Assembly (NCBI RefSeq): GCF_018449515.1
Contig: NZ_JAAVUQ010000001.1
Span: 1 to 64,000 of the forward strand
Reading direction: 5' to 3'
DNA length: 64,000 nt
Source of the DNA: Caballeronia sp. dw_19
GTDB lineage: Bacteria > Pseudomonadota > Gammaproteobacteria > Burkholderiales > Burkholderiaceae
A program made the translations under genes and the position numbers. Position 1 is the first letter of the stretch; every line of letters starts with the position of its first letter. This document shows, one piece after another, positions 36,568 to 46,041 of this stretch. Below the pieces are notes generated by a model. The model saw only the letters and a program-made list of their open reading frames with translations. It was not told the DNA's origin and searched no databases.

Positions 36568-39114
36568 ATGGGTAAGGGAATTTCGACGCTGCGCCCGGGC
36601 AATGAACAAGGCGAACCGGACACAACGGTTTTCACTCCGTTCAGCTCCCGCCCCATTCCCCGCGCCCTGATGCGCAGCCTCGCCTGCTGGCTTGCGTTGC
36701 AAACGGCGCTGGCCGTGCCGCTGGCGTCGCTGGCAAGCGCTGCGGCGGCTAACACCCCGACCAGCGCAACCGGAACCGCTACCGGCGTGGGCGCCGTACC
36801 GCTCCCCGGCCCCGCCACGCCGTTCAACCGGGAAACCATCGAGCAACCGCAGCTCGCCGTGCCCGTGCCGGCGTTCGCACAGGCGGCCTCGGGCGCGTTG
36901 GGAGCGTCAGCCGTGCCGGCCGTGCGCACGCTCGCCTCCAGGACACCGACCACGGCCGAGCCCGGCACGCTGGTACCGGGAGGGCGCCGCCAGACCCTTA
37001 CGTTCTCCGACCTCGGCGCGCTCGATCCGCTGCAACTGCGTGGCACGGACGGCCAGAACGGCGTGCCGTTCTCGGTCCGTAGCGACGAAGTCGTGACCAG
37101 CGCGGTACTGCACCTGATCTACAGCTATTCACCTTCGCTGTTGCCGTCGATCTCGCAACTCAAGGTGCTCGTCAACGGCGAAGTGGCCGCCACGCTGCCC
37201 GTGCCACGCGAGCAAGCCGGCATTCTCGTCGCCCGCGACGTATCCGTCGACCCGCGCTTCATCACCGAATTCAATCACCTGAACGTGCAGTTGATCGGTC
37301 ACTACACGCAGCAATGCGAGGACCCGTCGAACTCCACGCTGTGGGCGAGCGTCAGCAACGCGAGCTCGCTCGAGCTCACGTATGCATCGCTGGAAAGCAA
37401 GCCTGACCTGGCTGCATTGCCCGCGCCTTTCTTCGATCGCCGCGACGTTCGCCGCCTCGAACTGCCATTCGTGTTCGCGCAAAAACCAAGCGCGGCCACG
37501 CTCGAAGCAGCGGGCGCGGTAGCGTCATGGTTCGGCTCGCTTAGCGGATATCGCGGCGCGGTGTTTCCGGCGCAGATCGACAACGTGCCGCTGTCCGGCA
37601 ATGCCGTGGTGTTCGCCACCAGCGACCAGCACCCGGCCGGCGTGAAGATCCCCGATGTATCCGGCCCGACCATCGCGGTGGTGGATCGTGATACTCCTTC
37701 GCGCGGCCGCTTGCTGCTCGTGATGGGCCGCAACGACGCCGAGCTGAAGACCGCCGCGAAGGCGCTCGGCATTGGCCAGAACACGTTGTCCGGCACGACC
37801 GCGACGATCACGCAACTGAACGACTTCGCCCCGCGCAAACCCTACGACGCGCCGAACTGGCTGCCGACCGACCGGCCCGTGCGTTTCGGCGAACTGGCGG
37901 AAGCGCGCGACCTGTCGGTGACGGGTTATAACGCCGACGCCGTGCGCGTGAACATGCGCGTGCCACCCGACCTCTTCATGTGGCAAACGAAGGGCGTGCC
38001 GATCGATCTGGGTTATCGGTACACGGTGCGTCCCGCGCCCGACCGGTCAACGCTTAACATCAATGTGAACGACGATTTCGTGCAGTCGCTGCGGATTCCG
38101 GCGGTCGCCACGTCCACTTTCGATCTCGGCCGCTATTTCAACCAGGTGATGCCTGACAAGACGGCCGCCGCGCGCCATGAGATCTACGTGCCGCCGTTGC
38201 TGCTCACGCCTCGCTCGCAGTTGCGCCTGCACTTCTACTACGACTACCCGAAGACGGGCGAATGCCAGGGCCGCGTGCTGGATAACGTGGTGGGTTCCAT
38301 CGATCCGAATTCGACCATCGACCTGTCGGGTTTCCCGCACTACATGGCGCTGCCCGACCTCGCAGCCTTTGCGAACGGCGGTTTCCCGTTCACGCGCATG
38401 GCCGACCTGTCTGAGACGGCGGTCATCATGCCCAACGATCCGAACTCCGCCGACTTCAGCCTGTACCTGCTGGAGATGGGACGCATGGGGGCATCGACGG
38501 GTTATCCGGTGACTGGCGTGACCGTCGCCCAGGCCGATCAGGTCGACAATCTCGCCGATAAAGACCTGCTGATCCTGGGCTCGCCCGGCCGCCAGCCGCT
38601 GCTGCAAAGCTGGGCGAAGCAGATGCCGTTCTCGGGCGACGGCGAATCGCGCAACTTCGAACTCTCCGACGTGGCGTTCAAGGTGGTCGACTGGTGGCAC
38701 GGCGCGCACGGTGTGGAGCGCCTGCCTGCACGCGCCGACCTGTCGCTTGTCAGCGCCAGCGGCGACGCGCTCATCACCGGCTTCGAATCGCCGCTCAAAA
38801 GCAATCGCAGCGCCGTGGCGCTGATCAGCTCGGCCGGACAGTCCGATGCCGACCTGTCCGCGGCCTTGCTCGACAACGACGTGCTGCCGGAAATCCAGGG
38901 CGCCATGGCGGTGATTCATGGACGCGACGTGACGGTGACATCGAATGGCCAGGCGTATTACGTCGGCCGCCTGTCGCCGTTCGAATACATGCGCTGGGCG
39001 TTGTCGTCGCATCCGCTTTTGCTGGTGCTTGGCGGCTTGCTCGCGGCCATCATCTTCGCGGCACTGTTCTACCGGTCGCTGCGCGCCATTGCTGCGCGCC
39101 GTTTGAGGGATTGA
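36568..39114 (+). CDS. bcsB: cellulose synthase regulatory subunit BcsB
   Basis: This 848-residue periplasmic protein is anchored by a C-terminal helix (about 815-840: HPLLLVLGGLLAAIIFAALF). A hydrophobic segment near residues 40-60 and an Ala-rich stretch form an N-terminal export signal after an unusually long cytoplasmic-like start. Two carbohydrate-binding and flavodoxin-like repeats follow, including FSVRSDEVVTSAVLHL and the DLxRYF region. BcsB forms the periplasmic half of the BcsAB complex and guides the glucan. It starts one base after the bcsA stop. The gene is followed directly by bcsZ. Confidence 0.94.
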   Translation: MGKGISTLRPGNEQGEPDTTVFTPFSSRPIPRALMRSLACWLALQTALAVPLASLASAAAANTPTSATGTATGVGAVPLPGPATPFNRETIEQPQLAVPVPAFAQAASGALGASAVPAVRTLASRTPTTAEPGTLVPGGRRQTLTFSDLGALDPLQLRGTDGQNGVPFSVRSDEVVTSAVLHLIYSYSPSLLPSISQLKVLVNGEVAATLPVPREQAGILVARDVSVDPRFITEFNHLNVQLIGHYTQQCEDPSNSTLWASVSNASSLELTYASLESKPDLAALPAPFFDRRDVRRLELPFVFAQKPSAATLEAAGAVASWFGSLSGYRGAVFPAQIDNVPLSGNAVVFATSDQHPAGVKIPDVSGPTIAVVDRDTPSRGRLLLVMGRNDAELKTAAKALGIGQNTLSGTTATITQLNDFAPRKPYDAPNWLPTDRPVRFGELAEARDLSVTGYNADAVRVNMRVPPDLFMWQTKGVPIDLGYRYTVRPAPDRSTLNINVNDDFVQSLRIPAVATSTFDLGRYFNQVMPDKTAAARHEIYVPPLLLTPRSQLRLHFYYDYPKTGECQGRVLDNVVGSIDPNSTIDLSGFPHYMALPDLAAFANGGFPFTRMADLSETAVIMPNDPNSADFSLYLLEMGRMGASTGYPVTGVTVAQADQVDNLADKDLLILGSPGRQPLLQSWAKQMPFSGDGESRNFELSDVAFKVVDWWHGAHGVERLPARADLSLVSASGDALITGFESPLKSNRSAVALISSAGQSDADLSAALLDNDVLPEIQGAMAVIHGRDVTVTSNGQAYYVGRLSPFEYMRWALSSHPLLLVLGGLLAAIIFAALFYRSLRAIAARRLRD

Positions 39115-39115
39115 T

Positions 39116-40324
39116 ATGCCGGCAGGTTTCAGACGTGGAAGACGTGGATCGAAGACGGCAATCCTGGCGCTCGCGCTGACCGGCATGGGGACCACGTTCA
39201 GTGCTTATGCTTCTTCAACGCCCGCGCAATGTACCGGCTGGACCGCTTACCGCACGTTCACCGCGCGCTTCGTGCAGGCTGACGGCCGCGTGATCGACTA
39301 CTCCACGCCGACACAGCAAACGACCTCCGAAGGCCAGTCATACGCGATGTTCTTCGCGCTGGTCGCGAACGACCGCGCGACCTTCGACCGGCTGCTCGCG
39401 TGGACCCGCACGAACCTCGCCGCGAACCAGTTCGATCCGGGCAACGTCCGGTTGCCGTCGTGGCAATGGGGCAAGAAGCCGGATGGTTCGTTCGGCGTGC
39501 TCGATCCCAATTCGGCCTCCGATTCCGACCTGTGGATCGCCTACGACCTGCTGCAAGCCGGACGTCTGTGGAACGAGAAGACTTACACGCAACTGGGCAT
39601 GGCGCTGGCTGCCCAGATCGCGCGCCATGAAGTGACGAATCTCGCGGGCCTCGGACCCATGCTGCTGCCCGGTCCGCAGGGTTTTCAAACCGGTGACGTG
39701 ACGCGTCTGAATCCGAGCTATTCACCGCTGCCGGTGTTGCGCGGCCTCGCTCGCGAGATGCCGGACGGCCCTTGGAACCAGCTTGCCGAGAACGGCTACA
39801 AGCTCGTGGCAACCACCGCGCCGCACGGTTTTGCTCCTGACTGGGCGGCGTACAAGTCGGGGCAGTTCGTCGTCGATCCGCAGACCGCCGACACCGGCAG
39901 CTATGACGCTATTCGCGTGTATTTGTGGGCGGGGCTTGCGTCTGGTGCCGATCCGCTTGGCAAACAGTGGCTCGCCGCGCTCGGCGGCATGCGTCAGGCC
40001 GTCGCGCAAAACGGCTATCCACCGGAACGCGTGAATGTGGCGACCGGCGCTACCAGCGGCGAAGGCCCGCTTAGCTACTGGGCCGCGCTCGCACCGTACT
40101 TCAGGACTATCGGCGACGATCGCGGCCTGGGCCTTGCCCGGACGCATCTCGCGGCGCTCGACGCGCCCGTGGCCGCTTCATCGGCTACGGCGTCGCCAAA
40201 TCCTGACCGTGAACCGGTTTATTACGACCGGGTGCTGGGCTTGTTCGGCGCCGGATTTATAGAAGGCCGATACCGTTTCGACGAAGCCGGCCGACTCGTG
40301 CCGAGCTGGAGAAGTGCATGTTGA
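39116..40324 (+). CDS. bcsZ: BcsZ endo-1,4-beta-glucanase (GH8)
   Basis: 402 residues with a signal peptide (RRGSKTAILALALTGMG, cleavage after about AYA). The GH8 catalytic acid is Glu72 in TSEGQSYAMFF, and the base/nucleophile region is SASDSDLWIAYDL (Asp136/138). BcsZ trims cellulose in the periplasm and is needed for normal chain output. The gene begins two bases after bcsB and overlaps bcsC by seven bases. The C-terminus (YDRVLGLFGAGFIEGRYRF) is typical of bacterial GH8 in bcs operons. Confidence 0.93.
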   Translation: MPAGFRRGRRGSKTAILALALTGMGTTFSAYASSTPAQCTGWTAYRTFTARFVQADGRVIDYSTPTQQTTSEGQSYAMFFALVANDRATFDRLLAWTRTNLAANQFDPGNVRLPSWQWGKKPDGSFGVLDPNSASDSDLWIAYDLLQAGRLWNEKTYTQLGMALAAQIARHEVTNLAGLGPMLLPGPQGFQTGDVTRLNPSYSPLPVLRGLAREMPDGPWNQLAENGYKLVATTAPHGFAPDWAAYKSGQFVVDPQTADTGSYDAIRVYLWAGLASGADPLGKQWLAALGGMRQAVAQNGYPPERVNVATGATSGEGPLSYWAALAPYFRTIGDDRGLGLARTHLAALDAPVAASSATASPNPDREPVYYDRVLGLFGAGFIEGRYRFDEAGRLVPSWRSAC

Positions 40325-43300
40325 AACGGCCCCTGTTCCCAATGAAACCGCGTACCGGCGTGCGTGCGATCGCGCTGAGTCTCGCGGCTGGCTGCGTCGC
40401 CAATGTGCCGCTCACCGTGTTCGCGCAAGCCGCCAACAGCGTTGCCACCGCAGGCCCTGTTGCCGGTGCCGGCGCCAATTCGCCGTTGACCGTGCTGATC
40501 GATCAGGGTCGTTATTGGCAGGCGCATCGCCGGGGCGATCTGGCCGAGCAGGCGTGGCAGAAGGTGCTGCGCATCGACCCGAAGCAACCCGACGCGCTCT
40601 ATGGCATGGGCATCATCCTCGCGGACCGCAAGGACGGCAGCGGTGCACAGCAGTATCTGCAGCGCTTGCGGGAAGCAGCGCCGCAGTATCCGAATATCGA
40701 TGAACTCGGCCAGCGGCTGGGCGAAACCAGCCCGCGCGACCAGACCGTGAACGACGCCCGGCGGCTCGCGCAAAGCGGGCAGAATGCGTCAGCGGTGCAG
40801 GAATATCAGCGCGCGATCGAAGGCAAGCCCGCCACACCCGAACTCACGCTCGAGTATTACCAGGCACTTGCCGCCACGCCGCAAGGCTGGGATCAGGCGC
40901 GTCAGGGCCTGACACAGCTCGCGCGCCAGAATCCCAACGACCCGCGCTACGCGCTGGCGCTCGCGCAGCACCTGACCTACCGCGACACGACACGGCGTGA
41001 CGGCATCGCCCGCCTCGCACAGTTGAGCACTGACAGCACGGTCGGCGAGCAGGCCAAAAAAAGCTGGCGCCAGGCGCTGCTGTGGCTTGGCGCACGCCCG
41101 TCCGACGCACCGCTTTATCAAGCGTATTTGCAAGCATCGCCGGACGATCCTGCGGTCAAGGCGCGTTTCGATTCGATGGTCCAGCAAGACAAGCAAGCTC
41201 GCGATCGCGTGCAAGCGGATGCCGCCGTCGATGCCCGGGGCCGCGCGGTCGCCGATGGTTTCGCAGCGCTGGATCGTGGCGATATCGTCACGGCGCGCGC
41301 GCGTTTTTCGGCTGTGCTAACGAATAGCCCGAACGATGGCGATGCGCTCGGCGGCATGGGCATCGCCGCATTGAAGCAAGAAAAATTCGACGAAGCGCGC
41401 ACGTATCTGGAGCGTGCATCGCGTGCCGGTAATCCGGCTCGGTGGAAAGATGCGCTCACCAGCGCGACTTACTGGAGTTATACGAGCGCCGGTATCGGCG
41501 CGCGCAGCAACGGCGAGATCGCGAAAGCGCGGTCGGATTTCGAGCGCGCGATTGCGCTGAATCCGTCGGATACCACCGCGCAGACCATGCTCGGCGAAAC
41601 GCTGCTCAATAGCGGCGACCCGCGTGGCGCGGAACAGGCTTACAGAATGGCGCTGCGCCGTCAGGCCGACAACCCTGACGCGATTCGCGGACTGGTCGGT
41701 GCACTGGCCGCGCAAGGCCGTGGCGACGAGGCGCTCAGCTTCGCGAACCAGCTGAACGCGGAACAGCAGGCGAAGGCCGGCGGCATCAACAAGCTGCGCG
41801 GCGAAGCGCAGGCGGCGCAGGCACGTGCCGCGGAAGCGCGAGGTGACCTCGGCACCGCGCGCAGTCTCTTCGAAGACGCGCTGCTGAACAATCCCGACGA
41901 TGCCTGGATGCGCCTCGACCTCGCCCGCATTTATGTGCGCCAAGGCGCGGTCGGCAATGCGCGCAGCATGATGGACGGCTTGCTCGCCGCGCACCCGGAC
42001 ATGACCGATGCGCTTTACGCAAGCGCGCTGCTCTCGGCCGAAACGCAGGACTGGGCGACGGGTTTATCGCAGCTGGAACGCGTCCCGGTCAACCAGCGCA
42101 CGACGGCCATGACCGTGCTGCAACACCGCTTATGGGTTCACACCCAGGCGGAACTCGCGAACCGGATGTCGCGTGCCGGGCAGACGCAACAAGCCGAAGC
42201 AATTCTGCAAGCCGCTACGCCGACTGCGCAGGGCAGCCCGGAACTGATCGGCGTGCTGGCTTCGTCGTATCTGCAGGCGGGCGACACCATGCGCGCGTTG
42301 TCGCTGGTGCGCGGCGCAATGGCCGCCGCCCCCGACGATACCGGCCTGCTGCTGCAATACGCAGGTATCCTTACCGCTGTTCCTGTCGCCGCGGGCCAGA
42401 CGAATCCGCAGCAGGAAGCGGAACTGAGCTCGGTCATGCGGCGGCTGGCCGCGTCGCAGCTCACGCCGCAGCAACGCATCGACTTCAACAACCTGAACAT
42501 TGGCATTGTGGTGAAACAAGCCGATACCGTGCGTCAGCGCGGAGACCTGGCAAGTGCCTACGATGTGATCGCGCCCTGGCTTTCCGCCATGCCCGACAAC
42601 CCCGATCTCCAAGGCGCGCTGGCCCGTTTGTACAGCTCTGCCGGCGATGATCGCAGCGCCCTCGCAAGTTATCGTGCAGCGCTGGCTCGACGCCCTGACG
42701 ACATCGACCTGCAGGTAGCGACGATTGGCGCGGCGTCGGGCGCGAAGGAATTTTCGTTTGCTGAGGCAACGGCGAATCAGGCGCTGCGTGCCGCGCCCGA
42801 CGACCCCCGCGTGCTCGCCGCGACCGGCCGCATGTATCACGCCGAGGGCAAGCTTTCGCTGGCATCGCGTTATTTGCAGCAGGCGTTGATCGCGGCGAAT
42901 ACGCCGGTGGGTCAAACGGCGCGTACTACGGGTCAAGGCGCGCAACCCAATGTACCGCGTGGCTGGGAATCCGCCATGCAGCGCATCGGGTCGATGCCGC
43001 TACCCGGCACCAATCCATTTGAAGGCAAGACCGCCGTCGATACGTCCTCAAGCGCATCGGGCGCACCGACCGGTCCGCTGGTCGGACTGTTCTCGCGCTC
43101 GACCACGCCGATGCCCGGACTGCCCTCTGGGTCGTCCAACTATCCCCAGCCTTCTTCACCGACGCAGAACGTGCCGAATTATTTGCCTCCGCCTCAAGCC
43201 GCGCCTTATTCGACACCGTATGTTGCGCCCTATTCGACGCCGGGTAACGTAGCACGCCCGGCAGCGACAGGCGGCGGATATGGTCCCGATACCTCCGGTT

Positions 43301-45054
43301 CAAGCCAGTCCGGCGGTCCGGCCGCGGCGCCGTTGCAGCCTTATCCGGGGCAAGCGCCGACTCAGGACGCGGGGCAGTATCAGGGGCAATATCAGCCGCA
43401 GGTTTATCAGCAACCGAATCAGCCGCAATATCAGGGGCAGAATCGGCAGCAATATCAACAACCGTATCCGGCTCAGTATCAGCAAGGTCAGCAGCCATAC
43501 GACCCGGCGGCAAGTTCGCCGTGGCCGATGTCGCCCGCTGCCCGCGAAGCGCAGGCAAACGCTCAGCAGCCGCAACCCCGCACGTATTCCAGCGCGCCGC
43601 CAGCGAAGTCGAAACATACGTCAACGCGCAAGCAGGCCTCGCCGCGCAATACCCGCCAAGCCGATGAAACGGACTACAGGCAGCAGCCTTACCCGCAGCA
43701 ACAGCAGTATGCGCAACAGGGGTACGGGTATCCGCAGCAGCAGCAACCTTATGCAAACCAGGGCTACGGGCAGCCCTATATTCCGCAACCACCAGCCGGT
43801 TACGGCTACGCACCCGCCCAAACGGCACAGGCGTACTCGGGTATGGCGGGCAACAATCCGACGAGCGTAGCAAACGCACAGACGCTAGGCGTCGCCGATG
43901 AACTCGCGCAAATCAATCGCGCCCAGTCGAGCACGGTGTCGGGCGGCATCATCTTTCGCCAACGCACCGGCGAGGACGGGCTGTCGAACCTGACGGATAT
44001 CGAAGCGCCGGTTCAGGGTCGCATCGCGGCGGGGAACGGGCATATTGTCGTGACGGCGACGCCGGTGACGTTGGACGCGAGCGATGCACAAACGACTGCC
44101 GACACGCTCAAGCGCTTCGGCTCGGGACAAGCCGCGTCGACCCTTGTTAACAACTATGGCAACCAAACGGCGAGCGGTGTTGGTTTGTCCGTGGGATACG
44201 AAACGAACAGCGTCAAGCTCGATGTCGGCACCACGCCGCTCGGCTTTAGCGAAGAAAACGTGGTCGGCGGCGCACAGTACAACGGCAGCGTAACGGACAA
44301 GGTCTCGTACTCGATCGCCGTCGCGCGCCGCGCGGTCACTGACAGCTTGCTCTCCTATGCAGGGACACACGATCAGGGTCAAGGTCTGGAATGGGGTGGC
44401 GTCACGTCGAACGGCGGACGCGTGGATCTCGGCTGGGACGATGGAACGAGCGGCGTATATGTAAACGCCGCGTTCCAGTACTACGACGGCACCAATGTCG
44501 CGAGCAATACGTCCGAGAAAGGCGGCGGCGGGTTCTATACGCGCCTGTTCCAGGACGCGAACACCACGTTGACGGCAGGCGTAAACACCACGCTGATGCA
44601 CTACGACAAGAACCTGTCCTACTTCACCTATGGTCAGGGCGGCTACTTCAGTCCCCAGCAGTACATGATCCTGAACATCCCGGTCGAATATATGGGCCGC
44701 AATGGACCGTTCACCTACGACCTCAAGGGGTCGATTGGCGTGCAGCATTATCGGCAGGATGCTTCGAATTATTTCCCGACCACCGGCAACATCCAGCCTG
44801 GAAGTCCAGGGACTGCCGGCGGCGTTTACCCCGGCAACAGCAAGACAGGCATCTCTTATTCGTTCAGCGCAACGGGCGAATATCAACTCGCACCGCAACT
44901 TACGGTCGGGGCGACAGCGTCTCTTGGCAATGCGTATCAGTATCGCGAATATCTGGCCGCCGTGTACGTACGGTACAGCTTCACGAAACAGGCCGGCGCA
45001 CTGTCCTTCCCGCCAGCGCCGTTGAGCTCGCCGTATCTGTCGCTGACGAATTGA
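40318..45054 (+). CDS. bcsC: cellulose export protein BcsC (TPR plus outer-membrane barrel) with long Tyr/Gln/Pro-rich insert
   Basis: 1578 residues, larger than E. coli BcsC (about 1150). A signal peptide (about 1-37) precedes at least a dozen TPR-like helical repeats (about 55-900). From about 940 to 1180 there is a low-complexity region dominated by Tyr, Gln, Pro and Gly (QYQPQVYQQPNQPQYQGQ is typical). The C-terminal 16-strand-type porin domain (about 1200-1578) ends FTKQAGALSF...YLSLTN. GGAG lies six bases before the ATG inside bcsZ. It should bridge BcsB to the outer membrane and export cellulose. The insert sits at the TPR-barrel junction. Confidence 0.94.
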   Translation: MLKRPLFPMKPRTGVRAIALSLAAGCVANVPLTVFAQAANSVATAGPVAGAGANSPLTVLIDQGRYWQAHRRGDLAEQAWQKVLRIDPKQPDALYGMGIILADRKDGSGAQQYLQRLREAAPQYPNIDELGQRLGETSPRDQTVNDARRLAQSGQNASAVQEYQRAIEGKPATPELTLEYYQALAATPQGWDQARQGLTQLARQNPNDPRYALALAQHLTYRDTTRRDGIARLAQLSTDSTVGEQAKKSWRQALLWLGARPSDAPLYQAYLQASPDDPAVKARFDSMVQQDKQARDRVQADAAVDARGRAVADGFAALDRGDIVTARARFSAVLTNSPNDGDALGGMGIAALKQEKFDEARTYLERASRAGNPARWKDALTSATYWSYTSAGIGARSNGEIAKARSDFERAIALNPSDTTAQTMLGETLLNSGDPRGAEQAYRMALRRQADNPDAIRGLVGALAAQGRGDEALSFANQLNAEQQAKAGGINKLRGEAQAAQARAAEARGDLGTARSLFEDALLNNPDDAWMRLDLARIYVRQGAVGNARSMMDGLLAAHPDMTDALYASALLSAETQDWATGLSQLERVPVNQRTTAMTVLQHRLWVHTQAELANRMSRAGQTQQAEAILQAATPTAQGSPELIGVLASSYLQAGDTMRALSLVRGAMAAAPDDTGLLLQYAGILTAVPVAAGQTNPQQEAELSSVMRRLAASQLTPQQRIDFNNLNIGIVVKQADTVRQRGDLASAYDVIAPWLSAMPDNPDLQGALARLYSSAGDDRSALASYRAALARRPDDIDLQVATIGAASGAKEFSFAEATANQALRAAPDDPRVLAATGRMYHAEGKLSLASRYLQQALIAANTPVGQTARTTGQGAQPNVPRGWESAMQRIGSMPLPGTNPFEGKTAVDTSSSASGAPTGPLVGLFSRSTTPMPGLPSGSSNYPQPSSPTQNVPNYLPPPQAAPYSTPYVAPYSTPGNVARPAATGGGYGPDTSGSSQSGGPAAAPLQPYPGQAPTQDAGQYQGQYQPQVYQQPNQPQYQGQNRQQYQQPYPAQYQQGQQPYDPAASSPWPMSPAAREAQANAQQPQPRTYSSAPPAKSKHTSTRKQASPRNTRQADETDYRQQPYPQQQQYAQQGYGYPQQQQPYANQGYGQPYIPQPPAGYGYAPAQTAQAYSGMAGNNPTSVANAQTLGVADELAQINRAQSSTVSGGIIFRQRTGEDGLSNLTDIEAPVQGRIAAGNGHIVVTATPVTLDASDAQTTADTLKRFGSGQAASTLVNNYGNQTASGVGLSVGYETNSVKLDVGTTPLGFSEENVVGGAQYNGSVTDKVSYSIAVARRAVTDSLLSYAGTHDQGQGLEWGGVTSNGGRVDLGWDDGTSGVYVNAAFQYYDGTNVASNTSEKGGGGFYTRLFQDANTTLTAGVNTTLMHYDKNLSYFTYGQGGYFSPQQYMILNIPVEYMGRNGPFTYDLKGSIGVQHYRQDASNYFPTTGNIQPGSPGTAGGVYPGNSKTGISYSFSATGEYQLAPQLTVGATASLGNAYQYREYLAAVYVRYSFTKQAGALSFPPAPLSSPYLSLTN

Positions 45055-45079
45055 TAAGGCAGTGAGTCAGAAATGACAA

Positions 45080-45117
45080 AGTGGCTTGGGCGGTGGTTCG
45101 CCCAAGCCACTTTTTTT
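45080..45117 (+). terminator. strong intrinsic terminator of the bcs operon
   Basis: AGTGGCTTGGGC (45080-45091) and GCCCAAGCCACT (45100-45111) are perfect complements around an eight-base loop, followed by TTTTTT. It is 25 bp past the bcsC stop. Confidence 0.97.
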
Positions 45118-45138
45118 AGTCGCGAGTAGTGTCTAAAG

Positions 45139-45193
45139 GCGCGGGAAGTACGACATCGCGCCATTGGGAATCTGAAGGGGTTCAAGTCCCTCC
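45139..45193 (+). other. tRNA 3'-end-like fragment with adjacent hairpin
   Basis: AAGGGGTTCAAGTCCCTCC at 45175-45193 resembles a tRNA T-arm (conserved GTTCAAGTCC). GGCGCG (45139-45144) and CGCGCC (45157-45162) form a six-pair hairpin just before it. No acceptor, D or anticodon arm can be assembled around it, so this is not a functional tRNA. It may be a remnant of integration at a tRNA end, or coincidence. It lies between two genes transcribed towards each other. Confidence 0.35.
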
Positions 45194-45227
45194 AGTTTTA
45201 GCCTTGCGGCGCTTTACCCAGCGCGCC

Positions 45228-45980
45228 CTAAACCAGCACCGCCCCGCCATCGACTACATGCGTCTGTCCCGTTGCAAACGCGCTTTCCATCAGGAACAGA
45301 TACGCAGCCGCGACATCGCGTGCCTCGCCCACTCGTCCGACCGGCAAATGCTTGCCGGCCTGTTCGTACATCGCCTGCCGGTCTTCTTCGGACATGTTCT
45401 GCCATAGGTTCGTCGCGATCAATCCTGGCGATACAGCATTCACCCGCACCGGCGCGAGTTCCACGGCAAGCGCCCGCGTGAGCGCTTCCATTGCTCCGCA
45501 CACGCTCGCGCCAAATGCCCAACCACTGCGCGGACGCAACGCCGCGACGCCCGTTGTCAACACAATCGAACCGCCCGCCACAATATGCGGTGTAGCATAT
45601 TTGACCGCAGCGAGCGCACCCCAATAGCGGATATCGAAGGCGCGTCTTGCCAGCGATAAATCCGTCGTGGCGATCTCGCCAAGCCGCAGCGAATCCCCGG
45701 CGGTAAACACCAGATGATCGAAGCCGCCGGTCGCGTTGAAAAACGCTTCAATAGCGGATTCATCCGTGAGATCGAGCGCATGGCCCTCGGCATTCGCGCC
45801 AAGCGCCGTGACCGCAGCCTCGACACGTCCCGCATGGCTCGATCCAATCACGACCCGCGCGCCTTCGGCCAGCGCATACTCCGCCACCGCGTAGCCGATA
45901 CCCGATGAACCGCCAAGCACGATCACTTTCTTGCCATCGAGGCGGCCTTTGAGGCTCGTATTTTCTTCCGTATGAGTCAT
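45228..45980 (-). CDS. SDR-family protein with altered active site
   Basis: This 250-residue Rossmann-fold short-chain dehydrogenase-like protein has the nucleotide motif GGSSGIG near residue 24. Its catalytic segment aligns as FGASV where classical SDRs have YxxSK: WAFGASVCGAMEALTRALAVELAP. The catalytic Tyr is therefore replaced by Phe and the Lys by Val. It could bind NAD(P) without reducing a carbonyl, or use other residues. The rest (RVNAVSPGLIATNLW) is canonical. I recall similar AFGASV-type SDRs in Proteobacteria. The adjacent NmrA-like gene is on the same strand, 61 bp upstream. Confidence 0.85.
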   Translation of the reverse strand: MTHTEENTSLKGRLDGKKVIVLGGSSGIGYAVAEYALAEGARVVIGSSHAGRVEAAVTALGANAEGHALDLTDESAIEAFFNATGGFDHLVFTAGDSLRLGEIATTDLSLARRAFDIRYWGALAAVKYATPHIVAGGSIVLTTGVAALRPRSGWAFGASVCGAMEALTRALAVELAPVRVNAVSPGLIATNLWQNMSEEDRQAMYEQAGKHLPVGRVGEARDVAAAYLFLMESAFATGQTHVVDGGAVLV

Positions 45981-46041
45981 TGGTTGTACTCCTTAATAAG
46001 GGTGGATTCTCCCAAGCCGAACCCTGAGGATCGATGCCCTT

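Noticed and set aside
45139..45193. Complete tRNA gene
   Set aside because: Only a T-arm-like sequence is present; no acceptor, D or anticodon arms fit.
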